A DNA stretch of 11,953 nucleotides from Brugia malayi. Its lineage: Eukaryota > Nematoda > Chromadorea > Rhabditida > Onchocercidae. The DNA is taken from NCBI RefSeq assembly GCF_000002995.4, contig NW_025062424.1:1-11953 (forward strand), read 5' to 3'. The position numbers and the translations under genes were made by a program. Of the stretch, positions 1 through 7,855 are shown one piece after another (the first letter of the stretch is position 1; every line of letters starts with the position of its first letter). Under the pieces are notes generated by a model. It was not told where the DNA came from. It was given only the letters and a program-made list of their open reading frames with translations, and ran no database searches.

Positions 1-168
1 TTCTATCTCAACATATGCAATAATTCACAATCGATCGAACTGTAGTAGGCATAATCCTCGGTCAGATCGGTCAGAAATGGAAAGTAACACACAATGAATT
101 GATAGGAGATATGTGAAAACTTTAGTGTGAATGGGTGATGGTCAAAGCAGTGGTAATTAATAATGATA
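1..168. repeat. Inverted repeat block Y, left copy
   Basis: This block is the near-perfect reverse complement of 3795-3961; I saw only isolated mismatches, for example gggtgatgg against gggtggtgg. The window starts at its outer edge, so the true boundary on this side is unknown. In the right-hand copy it abuts block X directly. Here it is separated from X by a short minisatellite and lies on X's other side, so the two blocks are not a simple mirror image. I found no coding potential in it. Confidence 0.9.
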
Positions 169-178
169 AAATATATAT

Positions 179-234
179 AATGGTTTGTTATACATACCAC
201 TAATAAAATGGTTTGTTATACATACCACTAATAA
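179..234. repeat. 28-bp tandem minisatellite, two units
   Basis: Two adjacent 28-bp units contain the core aatggtttgttat followed by acataccactaat, at 179-206 and 207-234. The second unit runs into block X. The same core with the same 28-bp period reappears at 8655-8710, next to another edge of block X, so it marks repeat boundaries. Confidence 0.85.
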
Positions 235-687
235 TATCACTGATAGAACTTCATTTGATCACTTGAAATTTGATAAATATTGCTTATTGACATACATCCA
301 TAACTATTCCTACTATTATAAAAAAAATTTCAACATAAGCTGAAGCGGTATTTGATATTTGAAAGGATGGAACAAATTTCAAAAAAAAGTTTGGTTGATA
401 AAATGGAGTAACATTTGCATAAAGGAAACTGGTGAATAGCTGGAATTAAATGTTATTGAAATATTTAATCTGTGCAGTATATAATAATCCTGTCTACTTT
501 GTTTAATTAAATATTGTATATTGAGTGGTAAATAAAATATTGAATGAATTATTTGCATGTTGTAAAAATTTTAGGTTTTAAATTTTGGTGACATCAATTA
601 ACTGACAAGTGGAAATATGTTGGCTTACTTCCTATATTTATTGATGGCTATTGCTTACCATCTTATTCACATTTTAATTGATCATAT
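220..687. repeat. Inverted repeat block X, left copy
   Basis: This block is the reverse complement of about 3962-4420, highly similar with small indels. A shorter direct copy of the right-hand version lies at 8707-8935, upstream of gene C, and a diverged one at 3495-3655. The block is AT-rich, has no sustained reading frame and shows no transposase-like product. It may be a non-autonomous element or simply duplicated flank of the zinc-finger amplicon; I cannot tell which. Confidence 0.85.
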
Positions 688-696
688 CTAACTCTG

Positions 697-1090
697 ATTT
701 ATTAATTTATTGCTGAATTTGTGTTAAAAAAATTTTAATTCCGCATTTCAGTAATAAGTTATCATTTTAAATTAATATTTCAAATAAATTTTGTCATTAT
801 TATGAAAAGAATTTTGCCCAAAAATTTCGACCGAAGGTATAGCGTTAGTGAAATTTCCCAATAAGTTCAGATTTATGTTATAATTCTTTAAATTTCAAAT
901 TTTTAAACTACCTAATTTTCCGGAATTTGGGTTTTTGATAAATTCACTGCTGAAATTAATTGAATATGATACAAAATATTTGCAAGGTACTAAAGCTAAA
1001 ATGATATTAAAATTCAATTATGTGTTAGCGATTTTTTATTTATTGCCGTATTTGATAAAAAAGTTTTTAATTCTTTATTTTTATTTATTG
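697..1090. repeat. Inverted repeat block Z, left copy
   Basis: This block is the reverse complement of about 2165-2550, with many substitutions and small indels. It is therefore older or less homogenised than blocks X and Y. Shared landmarks are the acctaattttccgga stretch and the segment ending in gcgattttttatttattg. A 60-codon open frame within it, at 935-1117, is broken in the mirror copy and is not supported as a gene. Confidence 0.8.
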
Positions 1091-2164
1091 TGTTTAAGTC
1101 AATATCGAAGTTCATAAAATCTACCTCTTTTAGAGATTATTGACGTATTTAAATCACGTCCCACTTAATAGTGTATCTCTTTTAAAGATTCTTAAAAAGT
1201 TTTATTTCAGATTAATTCCAATTCTTTGAAATTTATGTTAGTACAAGTTTGCCTTTTTCTGTTTTTCAAATCAAAATTGACTTTCATTGACAATCATTAA
1301 TAAATAAATTTATCAGGAAAGAATGATAAGTCTCTTTTAGCAATTTCGGGTACTGCATTGTAAACTCTGATAATAATATGCTTCCATAAATATTGATAAC
1401 GAATTCCACACTACAAATAACTAATCGAGCTGTTAATTAGCTATAAAACATAATATTATTGATAAGGAAGACAAATCCTTTTCATCCATGCCTTTGCAAT
1501 AAATTGATAAATTGAAGTTTTTTTATACTTTTTTATTTCAAACAGCCATTAATTGTGCAAAATTTCAAGGCTTATTAGCGCATTTAAATAATTGTAAGAA
1601 TATGCAATTACAAAATTATTACTTCTGTTACTTAATTTATACTACTTCAATCCGTCATTGTCGCAAACTCTATGATAATACTCATTTAAAATAATTCTTC
1701 GAGTAGCACTTGATGAAATAGCAAATCACAGTATTTAGTGTATTTTTTCCTGCTTAATAGTGAACATTAAAAGTGAGAGAAATTTTTTTTAAAAAATGTT
1801 TAAAAATAAATTGATGATGACTTTTTGAAGTATTTTTCTAAAGCCTTTTAATCATTGCTAATTTATGATTGTTTTTGTTATTTACAAAGTTAACATTTGT
1901 AAACGACTTAAAATTTACATATTTCGTTGTATGCAAAATTCATCAGTCAATATTTTTATCCTTTAGTTTTATGTATTTTGAGAAGTTTTAGTTGAGAATT
2001 TTCAATCATTGTAAAATAATGATTAATTAATATAAATAGAAAATTAGTGAAATATATTAATAGAAAAAGTTGGAGTGATATAGTGATTAAATAAATTAGT
2101 TATGATAGCTTGAATTATGTGTGATAAATGTTTTAATAGTTTCCTAAAATTTGCGAGAGATAAA
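1091..2164. other. Gene-free AT-rich spacer between the Z copies
   Basis: This roughly 1.07 kb stretch is extremely AT-rich. I found no RNA gene, no splice-supported exon and no repeat shared with the rest of the window. The only open frame of 60 codons (1512-1694) has no recognisable motif. The stretch forms the loop between the two Z copies. Confidence 0.6.
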
Positions 2165-2550
2165 CAGATTTAATAGAATTTAAAATTTTTTATCACAAAT
2201 ATGGCAATAAATAAAAAATCGCTAATACAGAATTGAATTTTAATATCATTTTAGCTTTAGTACTTGCAAATATTTTGTATCATATTCAATTAATTTCAGC
2301 AATGAATTTATTAAAAACCCGAACTCCGGAAAATTAGGTAATTTACAAATTTGAAATTTTGAAGAATTATAATATAAATTTGAATTTATTTGTGATTTTT
2401 CCCTGGCGCTATATCTTCAGCCAATATTTTGATGGCAAAATAATAATGTCATAAATTATTTGAAATATCAATTTAAAATGATAAATTATTACTGAAATAT
2501 TGATTTAAAAATTTTTTATCACAAATTCAGCAATGAATCAATAAAATCCT
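2165..2550. repeat. Inverted repeat block Z, right copy
   Basis: This is the mirror of 697-1090. The ends are approximate because the divergence is substantial. It is directly followed by a partial second copy of its own beginning. Confidence 0.8.
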
Positions 2551-2612
2551 GTAAATCGCTAATACAGAATTGAATTTTTATATCAATTTTAGCTTTAGTA
2601 CTTTGCAAACTC
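2513..2612. repeat. Partial direct repeat of the start of block Z
   Basis: About 100 bp repeat, in the same orientation, the segment near 2186-2280. Shared landmarks are ttttttatcacaaat, aatcgctaatacagaattga and ttttagctttagtact. This indicates a head-to-tail duplication of Z that was later truncated. Confidence 0.75.
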
Positions 2613-2976
2613 TTAATGTGAAAAAGAATTTTATAATTATGTGGAATAATGCATAAATATTAAAAAAGGAAATCGTCGGTAAATTTTTGAATCAAATAAT
2701 CCAATAAAATATTAGTAGGAATATTGCCAATAGAGCAATACTCATAGAAGCAGTAAATAGGCTAACACTAATCATGACCCCATCTCTTCTTTTTCATTAG
2801 AATTATCATCGAATGGTTCTTTCCATAGGAGAAGGGGAAAACCTAGGCAGCACTACTGCTTTTGCTTTATATCCACGGGTAGTTCACATTAGGGATAAGA
2901 AGCAACCCGCGGCTAACTGTTCCCATTTTATAGTATACTGCTTTCTTGAAAGTCACATTAGCACTCATTATTATGT

Positions 2977-3043
2977 CATGCTGTCAACTATATTTGTTGC
3001 TCTCATGCTATCAACTATATTTGTTGACTATATTTGTTGCTCC
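2977..3043. repeat. Short tandem repeat, about 26-bp unit
   Basis: There are two units of about 26 bp beginning catgct and ending in atatttgttg, at 2977-3003 and 3004-3029. A partial third, actatatttgttgctc, follows. It falls inside a spurious open frame and causes its repetitive C-terminus. Confidence 0.75.
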
Positions 3044-3072
3044 TCTACCCTGGAGTTGAACTATTTTTTGGA

Positions 3073-3134
3073 GTTGATTTGAGATCGGACATTCACCGCA
3101 AAACGTTCATGTTAGATTTATTGAATTTTGTGCA
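3073..3134. repeat. Dispersed direct repeat, first copy (second at 3369-3436)
   Basis: About 62 bp, with landmarks ttgatttgaga, accgcaaaa, gttcatg and tagattta, recur at 3369-3436 with small indels. Origin unknown. Confidence 0.7.
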
Positions 3135-3494
3135 ATAATAATAATTCCACTTACACTTCAATAATAATAAGTCCAATATTCAATTAATGTCACAAGAAAA
3201 AGAATCATTAGTAAGTGATCCCAATTCTCGGGTAGTTGAAATATTTTCCTGGGACTATAGTATTAAGCAAATCAGTTCGTAGCCTTTTACTCATTAAACT
3301 TGTCACAAATCATAACCGACAATAGAACAGAACAGAAAAAGAAAAGATCTCTTATAAAAACATTTTTGTTTTGATTTGAGACCTGGATTTTACCGCAAAA
3401 GTTCATGCTAGATTTATCGAAATTAAATTTTGTGCTGATTAACTTGATTAAAAAACTGATTAACTTTCGTAAAAAGGTTGTAACTGTCAATCAA

Positions 3495-3655
3495 CTGACA
3501 TTTAAAATCTAAAATTTCCATAATGTGCAAATAATTCAGTAGCAATATTTTTTTAAGAAACGCAATTAGGATTATTCAATACTGTATAGATTAAACATTT
3601 CATCACCTACTGATATTTGATTCCAACTATTCATCAATTTCCATTCATGCATTTT
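3495..3655. repeat. Diverged direct copy of part of block X
   Basis: This segment is similar, in the same orientation, to about 4061-4238. Shared landmarks include a gcaaataattca string, attcaata, an agattaaa.atttca stretch, and ccaactattcat against ccagctattcat. It is much more diverged than the other X copies, so it represents an older duplication. Confidence 0.65.
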
Positions 3656-3794
3656 GATTTTGTGCAATTACTTCTATCACTTGCTTGAAAACTTCTTTAC
3701 CTTGCTGATTCATTATTTGAGTTGCTGAATTAATTTGAAGAAAGGCAGAGATTAAAATGAAAAGAATGGTGTTTTAAACTTCTGGTTAGTTAGA

Positions 3795-3961
3795 ATCATT
3801 ATTAATTACCACTGCTTTGACCACCACCCATTCACACTAAAGTTTTCACATATCTCCTATCAATTCATTGTGTGTTACTTTCCATTTCTGACCGATCTGA
3901 CCGAGGATTATGCCTACTACAGTTCGATCGATTGTGAATTATTGCATATGTTGAGATAGAA
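3795..3961. repeat. Inverted repeat block Y, right copy
   Basis: Near-perfect mirror of 1-168, immediately joined to block X at 3961/3962. Confidence 0.9.
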
Positions 3962-4420
3962 TTGGATATGATCAATTAAAATATGAGTAAGATGGTAAAC
4001 AATAGTTAAGAATAAACATCGGAAGTAAACCAATATATTTCCAGTTGTCAGTTAATTGATGTCACCAAAATTTAAAACCTAAAATTTTTACAACATGCAA
4101 ATAATTCATTCAATATTTTATTTACCATTCAATATACAATATTTTATTAAACAAAGTAGACAGGATCATTATATACTGCACAGATTAAATATTTCAATGA
4201 CATTTAATTCCAGCTATTCATTAGTTTCCTTTATGCAAATGTCAACCAAACTTTTTTTTTGAAATTTGCTCCATCCTTTCAAATATCAAATACCGCTTCA
4301 GCTTATGTTGAAATTTTTTTATAATAGTAGGAATAGTTATGGATGTATGTCAATAAGCAATATTTATCAAATTTCAAGTGATCCAATGAAGTTCTATCAG
4401 TGATATTATTAGTGGTATGT
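3962..4420. repeat. Inverted repeat block X, right copy
   Basis: This is the mirror of about 220-687. Its distal half (4195 onward) continues into gene A's 5' flank. That continuous stretch recurs as a direct copy at 8707 onward in front of gene C, at an offset of 4512. The X end and the gene flank were therefore duplicated together. Confidence 0.85.
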
Positions 4421-4742
4421 ATTTTATTAAATGCATCAGAATCCCTTATTTTACGATGTCACTCAGTGTACACGTAATTACTGAAATGGTAGAACACGCT
4501 ACTGCAGCACTTCCATCGAGTTTCAAAGAACATTTATAAAACTTTTAAACACAAATGGTGGAGGAGGAAAGCAAGAATGAAAGGGAAAAAATATTAAAAA
4601 CAATGAGGATTTGGAAACTGTTTCACCTTTGATGTTTAACTTTTCATAACGATTAAAAACCTTTGATCTTTAAATCCAAGCAATCTGAAATAAAAAGCTT
4701 TCATTTCAGCATTTCTGTCATCTCACAAAATTGTGTTTCACC
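4421..4742 (+). promoter_or_regulatory. 5' flank and presumed promoter of gene copy A
   Basis: Conserved with the flanks of B (8313-8630, inverted) and C (8936-9207). It contains a perfect GTGTACAC palindrome at 4466-4473 and a TATA-like tttataaaa at 4533-4541, about 200 nt before the ATG. A pyrimidine-rich tttcatttcag near 4710 could be a 5'-UTR or leader acceptor; B and C have tttgag at that place. The promoter role is inferred from position and conservation. Confidence 0.4.
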
Positions 4743-6004
4743 ATGTTCTTCAATATATTTATGACACCCATCACTTGGTTCAATCTTCTACTATGCATCG
4801 CTTCTGATAATTGAAACTTCCCATCTACCTAATTTCGGCACTGCTAATGAAGTTATTACAAATAATACTTATTCTGGCATCTCAGATACCTTTGGTTTTC
4901 TCCATTATCTCAATTTTGAGCCATTATTTAGCTCAGAATTTCCATCCGATCCTTCTCAGTTTATTGATTTCGCTCAGTTGAGTGAAACTGAGGATATAAG
5001 AAGTGAAGAATCGAAATCTGAAACTAATCAGATCACAAATTCTCCTCATCTTGGCTTTTCGATATCTATGATCCCTTTGGCCACACTAATTTGGAGTTAT
5101 CACTTAGCTCAGATATGGACACATATAGGAGTTTCTGGAGAGATGCTAATGAAGAATTAAAAATGAGTAATGATAACCTGCGATATCCTTCCATTAGAGG
5201 TGAGAGTTTTGTTTTAGATACATTTAAAGATAAATAAACATCTTGTAATTTGAGTTATTTAGATGCTCAGAATGAAACTTCTTCCTCACTTAATCTCAAC
5301 AGCGACGATATTATCACATATATGCACTTACCTGGCTCACAACAAAGTGCCATTTTTCACCAACTTGCTCTTTCCTCAGATGACACTTCCAGTCAAAGCG
5401 CAACTGGTGAACAGAGCAACATCGACAATAAGTACTCAGATTACTTGAATATCCTCGATTACAAGGAAAATGCCTATAAAGAATCAGAAACAGGTAATGA
5501 CACATTGCATAACAACTTTTCGTTCTAATTGTTCTTTGCTTTCATTATTCGCATGAAATTGAAGAGGTGACATTCAAAGTATGACTTTGGCTTCAAAATA
5601 TGAGAAGGTAAGTAAAGAACTACCTTTTACCTAAGTTATTCAAAATGCAATGTGATATTTTTTTATAGCGATGATATTTATATGATTTCTCACATTATTT
5701 AAGTGCCAAATGGTGTAATGGACTACTGATTGCAAAATGCTTTGACAAGAATTTTTCAGATAAAAAAAATTATACTTGTTATTACCCGGGATGTACTGTG
5801 ACCACGAAAAATCACAAAGAATATCTAACACATCGGAAAACACACAGTCAGCCCTTCATCTATGAATGCAAAGTGTCCGGTTGTGGACGAATATTTGACC
5901 ATGAATCATCATTTTACAATCACATACAGACGCATGAACCTCGTCCTCAGTGCGAGGATTGTGACAAAATCTTCACCAACAGGAATGCACTGCGAAATGA
6001 TTAG
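4743..6004 (+). pseudogene. Zinc-finger gene copy A, broken
   Basis: This is a third copy of the signal-peptide/zinc-finger gene. Exon 1 is 4743-5199, intron 5200-5262, exon 2 5263-5493, finger exon 5760-6004. An extra T near 4811 puts TGA at 4812-4814, just after the signal peptide (codon 24). A missing C near 5060 shifts the frame back, and the exon length of 457 nt equals that of B. Exon 2 matches B's protein exactly. The finger exon starts after ttttcag in phase 1 and has two good C2H2 fingers (C-X4-C-X12-H-X3-H). The third finger keeps its two cysteines, then stops after ...NALRND because the palindrome arm begins there, so its His and Cys are missing. Both frame errors are one-base changes and could be sequencing errors, but the lost finger is structural. 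Most likely a pseudogene or an assembly-damaged allele. Confidence 0.75.
5494..5759 (+). other. Intron 2 of copy A with a cryptic 41-nt exon-like segment
   Basis: This lies between the exon 2 donor (cag|gtaatg) and the finger-exon acceptor (ttttcag). It is identical to C's intron at an offset of 4430. Inside, 5567-5607 is preceded by gaagag and followed by the strong donor gtaagt. Inclusion would keep an open frame for 14 codons but exit in phase 0, whereas the finger acceptors need phase 1. It would therefore cause an early stop. B lacks this segment through a deletion of about 140 nt. Confidence 0.5.
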
Positions 6005-6293
6005 CAGTTCATGGCAGCTTGGCTTTATAGATGAAATGATATGTTTTTCTGCATACTTTCCACGAATTAGAAAAACAAAGCTAATTTGGCCAAGAGTGGA
6101 TGGAATATTCATTACATTGCTAATATTTTCAGTGTTTGTTGATGTATATGGAAACGTCACTGTCACCACTGTCAACACCTTTTTAAGCAGTTGGTTCTTA
6201 GGTCACTCTGTGGTCACAAATGCTTCGCAACAAATTTTACATGCATTCTATTTCAGGCTGACATATCTATTAAAATTCTGCTAAATTTATAAA

Positions 6294-6388
6294 CTAACGA
6301 GATTTTGTGCTCCTATGTGCTATATATTCCTTGTAACTTTTCGTGACCATAGCACATCCGGGATAAAGGCATTCATAGCATCGTTCAT
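6294..6388 (-). pseudogene. Gene B, distal zinc-finger exon with fingers 2 and 3 deleted
   Basis: The acceptor gattttcag is followed in phase 1 by DERCYECLYPGC..., then a stop at 6296-6294. The exon is 95 nt instead of 272. It matches the start of C's second exon (10739 onward), then jumps after the first histidine directly to the conserved ...TKSR tail. The missing 177 nt equal 59 codons, so the frame is preserved. Only C, C and one H of finger 1 remain, and no complete finger is encoded. If spliced from exon 2 it would give a finger-less short isoform; otherwise it is a decaying cassette. The cut appears to lie within the His-X3-His segment, consistent with a deletion between repeats. Confidence 0.7.
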
Positions 6389-6686
6389 CTGAAAATCTCA
6401 CATATTTGTTTTTTCAATTGATATTTTATTATGGTTTTTGGCAGCTAATTGACTAGTGTGATAAACCATAAAAATATCACTCTCATGAAATAATCTTATC
6501 ACATTCATTTCAAATAATTTAGATCACAAGAAGTTGCTTAATCATTTTCGAGTATAGTTACAACAAAATGTGTAATTGTGATTTTTCCATTGCATCAACA
6601 CTCGCTGTCAGATATTTCATAATGGATTTCACAGGCACTCTATTCCAGGTTGACATATGTGTTTAAAATTTTGCTAGATTTGCAAA
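6389..6686 (-). other. Spacer between B finger exons, with AATAAA
   Basis: This holds the 3' flank of the 6958-6687 exon and the upstream intron of the 6388-6294 exon. It is homologous to C's spacer 10462-10738. After the stop comes the conserved flank (ctcgttagtttgc, then ..acctggaatag..). An AATAAA on the minus strand lies at 6430-6425, about 40 nt before the next acceptor. It is a plausible polyadenylation signal for the preceding terminal exon. Confidence 0.45.
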
Positions 6687-6958
6687 CTAACGAGATTTTG
6701 TAGGGCAGCACTTCTTATGATAATTCAGTCCATTCCTGCTAACGAAAAGTTTGCCACAGCGCCCACACTGAGGATGAGGTTCATGCGTTTGTTTATGGTT
6801 GCAAAATGATGATCTATGGTCGAATGTTCGCCCACAACCGGGCGCTCTGCATTCATAGATGAAGGGCTGACTGTGTGTTTTTCTATGTGTCACATATTCG
6901 TTACGACTTTTCGGGATCACAGCACACCCGGGATAAAGACATTCGTAGCTTTTTCCAC
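6687..6958 (-). CDS. Gene B, intact alternative terminal exon with three zinc fingers
   Basis: The acceptor is gagttttttag|GT, phase 1, matching the phase-1 donor of exon 2 (7562/7561); the intervening intron would be 603 nt. The 272-nt exon ends at TAG 6689-6687. With exons 1 and 2 it gives a 319-residue protein. Finger 1 is C236-C241-H254-H258 and finger 2 is C266-C271-H284-H288 (both C-X4-C-X12-H-X3-H). Finger 3 is C294-C297-H310-C314 (C2HC). Linkers are SQPFIYE and EPHPQ, and the tail is PTKSR. C2H2 fingers normally bind DNA, sometimes RNA or protein; the target is unknown. Candidate recognition residues (-1,2,3,6) are S,N,E,T / H,S,S,N / S,N,G,Y. This is the only B cassette with all zinc ligands and no frameshift. 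The family closest to C's third exon shares the entry GGKSYEC. Confidence 0.8.
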
Positions 6959-7191
6959 CTAAAAAACTCTTATAATATTTGTTTTTGCAATTGCCATTCT
7001 GTTACAATGTTTGGCAACTAATTATGTAATCTGATTATTTATAAAAATATCACTCCTTAGCACATCTCATTTCAAATAATTTACATCAAATAATTTTCAT
7101 CCTAGAAGCCAAATTTTCTGCGTGTTTTTTCTTGTACATGCATTCTATTTTAAGCTGTCATATGCTTCTAAAATTCTGTTAAATTTGCAAA

Positions 7192-7430
7192 CTAACGAGA
7201 TTTTATTGGCAGAGCTTCTTATGCCTAAATAGTACATTCATGACTACTGAAGAATTTGCCGCAGCACTCGCACTGAGGATTAGATTCATGTGTTTGCTTG
7301 TGACTATGAAATGTTGAATCATGGTTGAATATTTGCCCACAACCAGGCACTTCGCATTCATTGATGAAGGGCTGACCTATGTGTCAGATATACTTTGTGA
7401 TTTTTCGTGGTCACAGTAATTTTTCTTATT
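7192..7430 (-). pseudogene. Gene B, proximal zinc-finger exon, chimeric and broken
   Basis: The beginning resembles C's first exon (aataagaaaaatta, then actgtgaccacgaaaaatcac). The remainder resembles C's second exon (attcaaccatgattcaaca, ...catgaatctaatcctcagtg). The expected acceptor reads ttttcaaat instead of ttttcagat. About 23 nt holding both finger-1 cysteines are missing, and about 11 nt around the second histidine are missing, so the frame shifts. Finger 2 (CEVPGCGQIFNHDSTFHSH) is still readable in one frame. Finger 3 then meets a stop after FSSHECTI. It looks like a fusion of two neighbouring cassettes followed by decay. Splicing to it is unlikely because the AG is gone. Confidence 0.7.
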
Positions 7431-7561
7431 TGAAAAATTATTGTCAAAGCGTTTCATTGCAGTAAGTAGTCTAATACACCTTGGTACTTAAGTAATGTGA
7501 GGAATCATAAACATTTCAGGGCCATAAAATAATATCACATTGTATTTTAAATGGTCATTAC

Positions 7562-7792
7562 CTGTTTCTGATTCTTTATAGGCATTTTCCTTGTAATCGA
7601 GGATATTCAAGTAATCTGAGTACTTATTGTCGATGTTGCTCTGTTCACCAGTTGCGCTTTGACTGGAAGTGTCATCTGAGGAAAGAGCAAGTTGGTGAAA
7701 AATGGCACTTTGTTGTGAGCCAGGTAAGTGCATATATGTGATAATATCGTCGCTGTTGAGATTAAGTGAGGAAGAAGTTTCATTCTGAGCAT
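7562..7792 (-). CDS. Gene B, exon 2 (acidic Ser/Asn-rich region)
   Basis: The acceptor is ttatttag|AT at 7793 and the donor is acag|gtaatg at 7561, both phase 1. The 231 nt add 77 residues to B. The encoded stretch begins DAQNETSSSLNLNSDDI and ends KENAYKESET. It is rich in Ser, Asn, Asp and Gln, has an N-E-T sequon, and shows no known domain. The upstream alternative AG (tttgag) leads to a stop within three codons, so tttag is the workable acceptor. The protein is identical to copy A's exon 2. C's version is three codons longer (with PIY) and differs at several positions. It probably acts as a flexible linker or activation-type region between the N-terminus and the fingers. Confidence 0.8.
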
Positions 7793-7855
7793 CTAAATAA
7801 CTCAAATTACAAGATGTTTATTTATCTTTAAATGTATCTAAAACAAAACTCTCAC

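Larger units (their letters stand above)
2613..3480. other. Gene-free stretch with a GC-richer patch
   Basis: No gene can be supported here. Positions 2821-2940 are about 44% G+C by my count, well above the surrounding sequence. They contain an open frame (2813-3082, 89 codons) that runs into short tandem repeats and has no recognisable domain; the opposite strand of the same patch also has a short open stretch. It may be a decayed exon or a fragment of foreign DNA, and I assign no function. The rest is AT-rich and contains the small repeats listed separately. Confidence 0.4.

Noticed and set aside
179..234. CRISPR-like direct repeats
   Set aside because: Units are contiguous with no spacers, few in number, and in eukaryotic DNA. 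This is a minisatellite.
935..1694. 60-codon open frames at 935-1117 and 1512-1694, and the 67-codon minus-strand frame at 3287-3490
   Set aside because: They are low-complexity, AT-driven frames. The first is disrupted in its mirror repeat copy.
2813..3082. 89-codon open frame
   Set aside because: Its second half is made of short tandem repeats, no domain is recognisable and no splice context was found. Only the base composition of its start is noteworthy.
5314..5505. Minus-strand open frame opposite exon 2 of A, and +1-frame shadows at 5263-5448, 7607-7792 and 9684-9878
   Set aside because: They overlap exon 2, whose frame is supported by matching splice phases and by in-frame length changes between copies. 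The shadow frames follow passively.
5645..5759. Extended finger exon starting at ttaag near 5702 with an open frame into finger 1
   Set aside because: The acceptor would need a phase-2 donor, which exon 2 does not provide, and B's equivalent is not maintained. The ttttcag acceptor fits the phase in all intact cassettes.
5640..5843. Minus-strand open frames over intron 2 and finger exons (also 10070-10273, 10406-10594, 9504-9710)
   Set aside because: They are antisense shadows of the intron and the zinc-finger exons, with no motif of their own.
5909..6178. Open frames in the palindrome-edge flank (also 11559-11795)
   Set aside because: The two copies differ by many indels that are not multiples of three, so the frame is not maintained.
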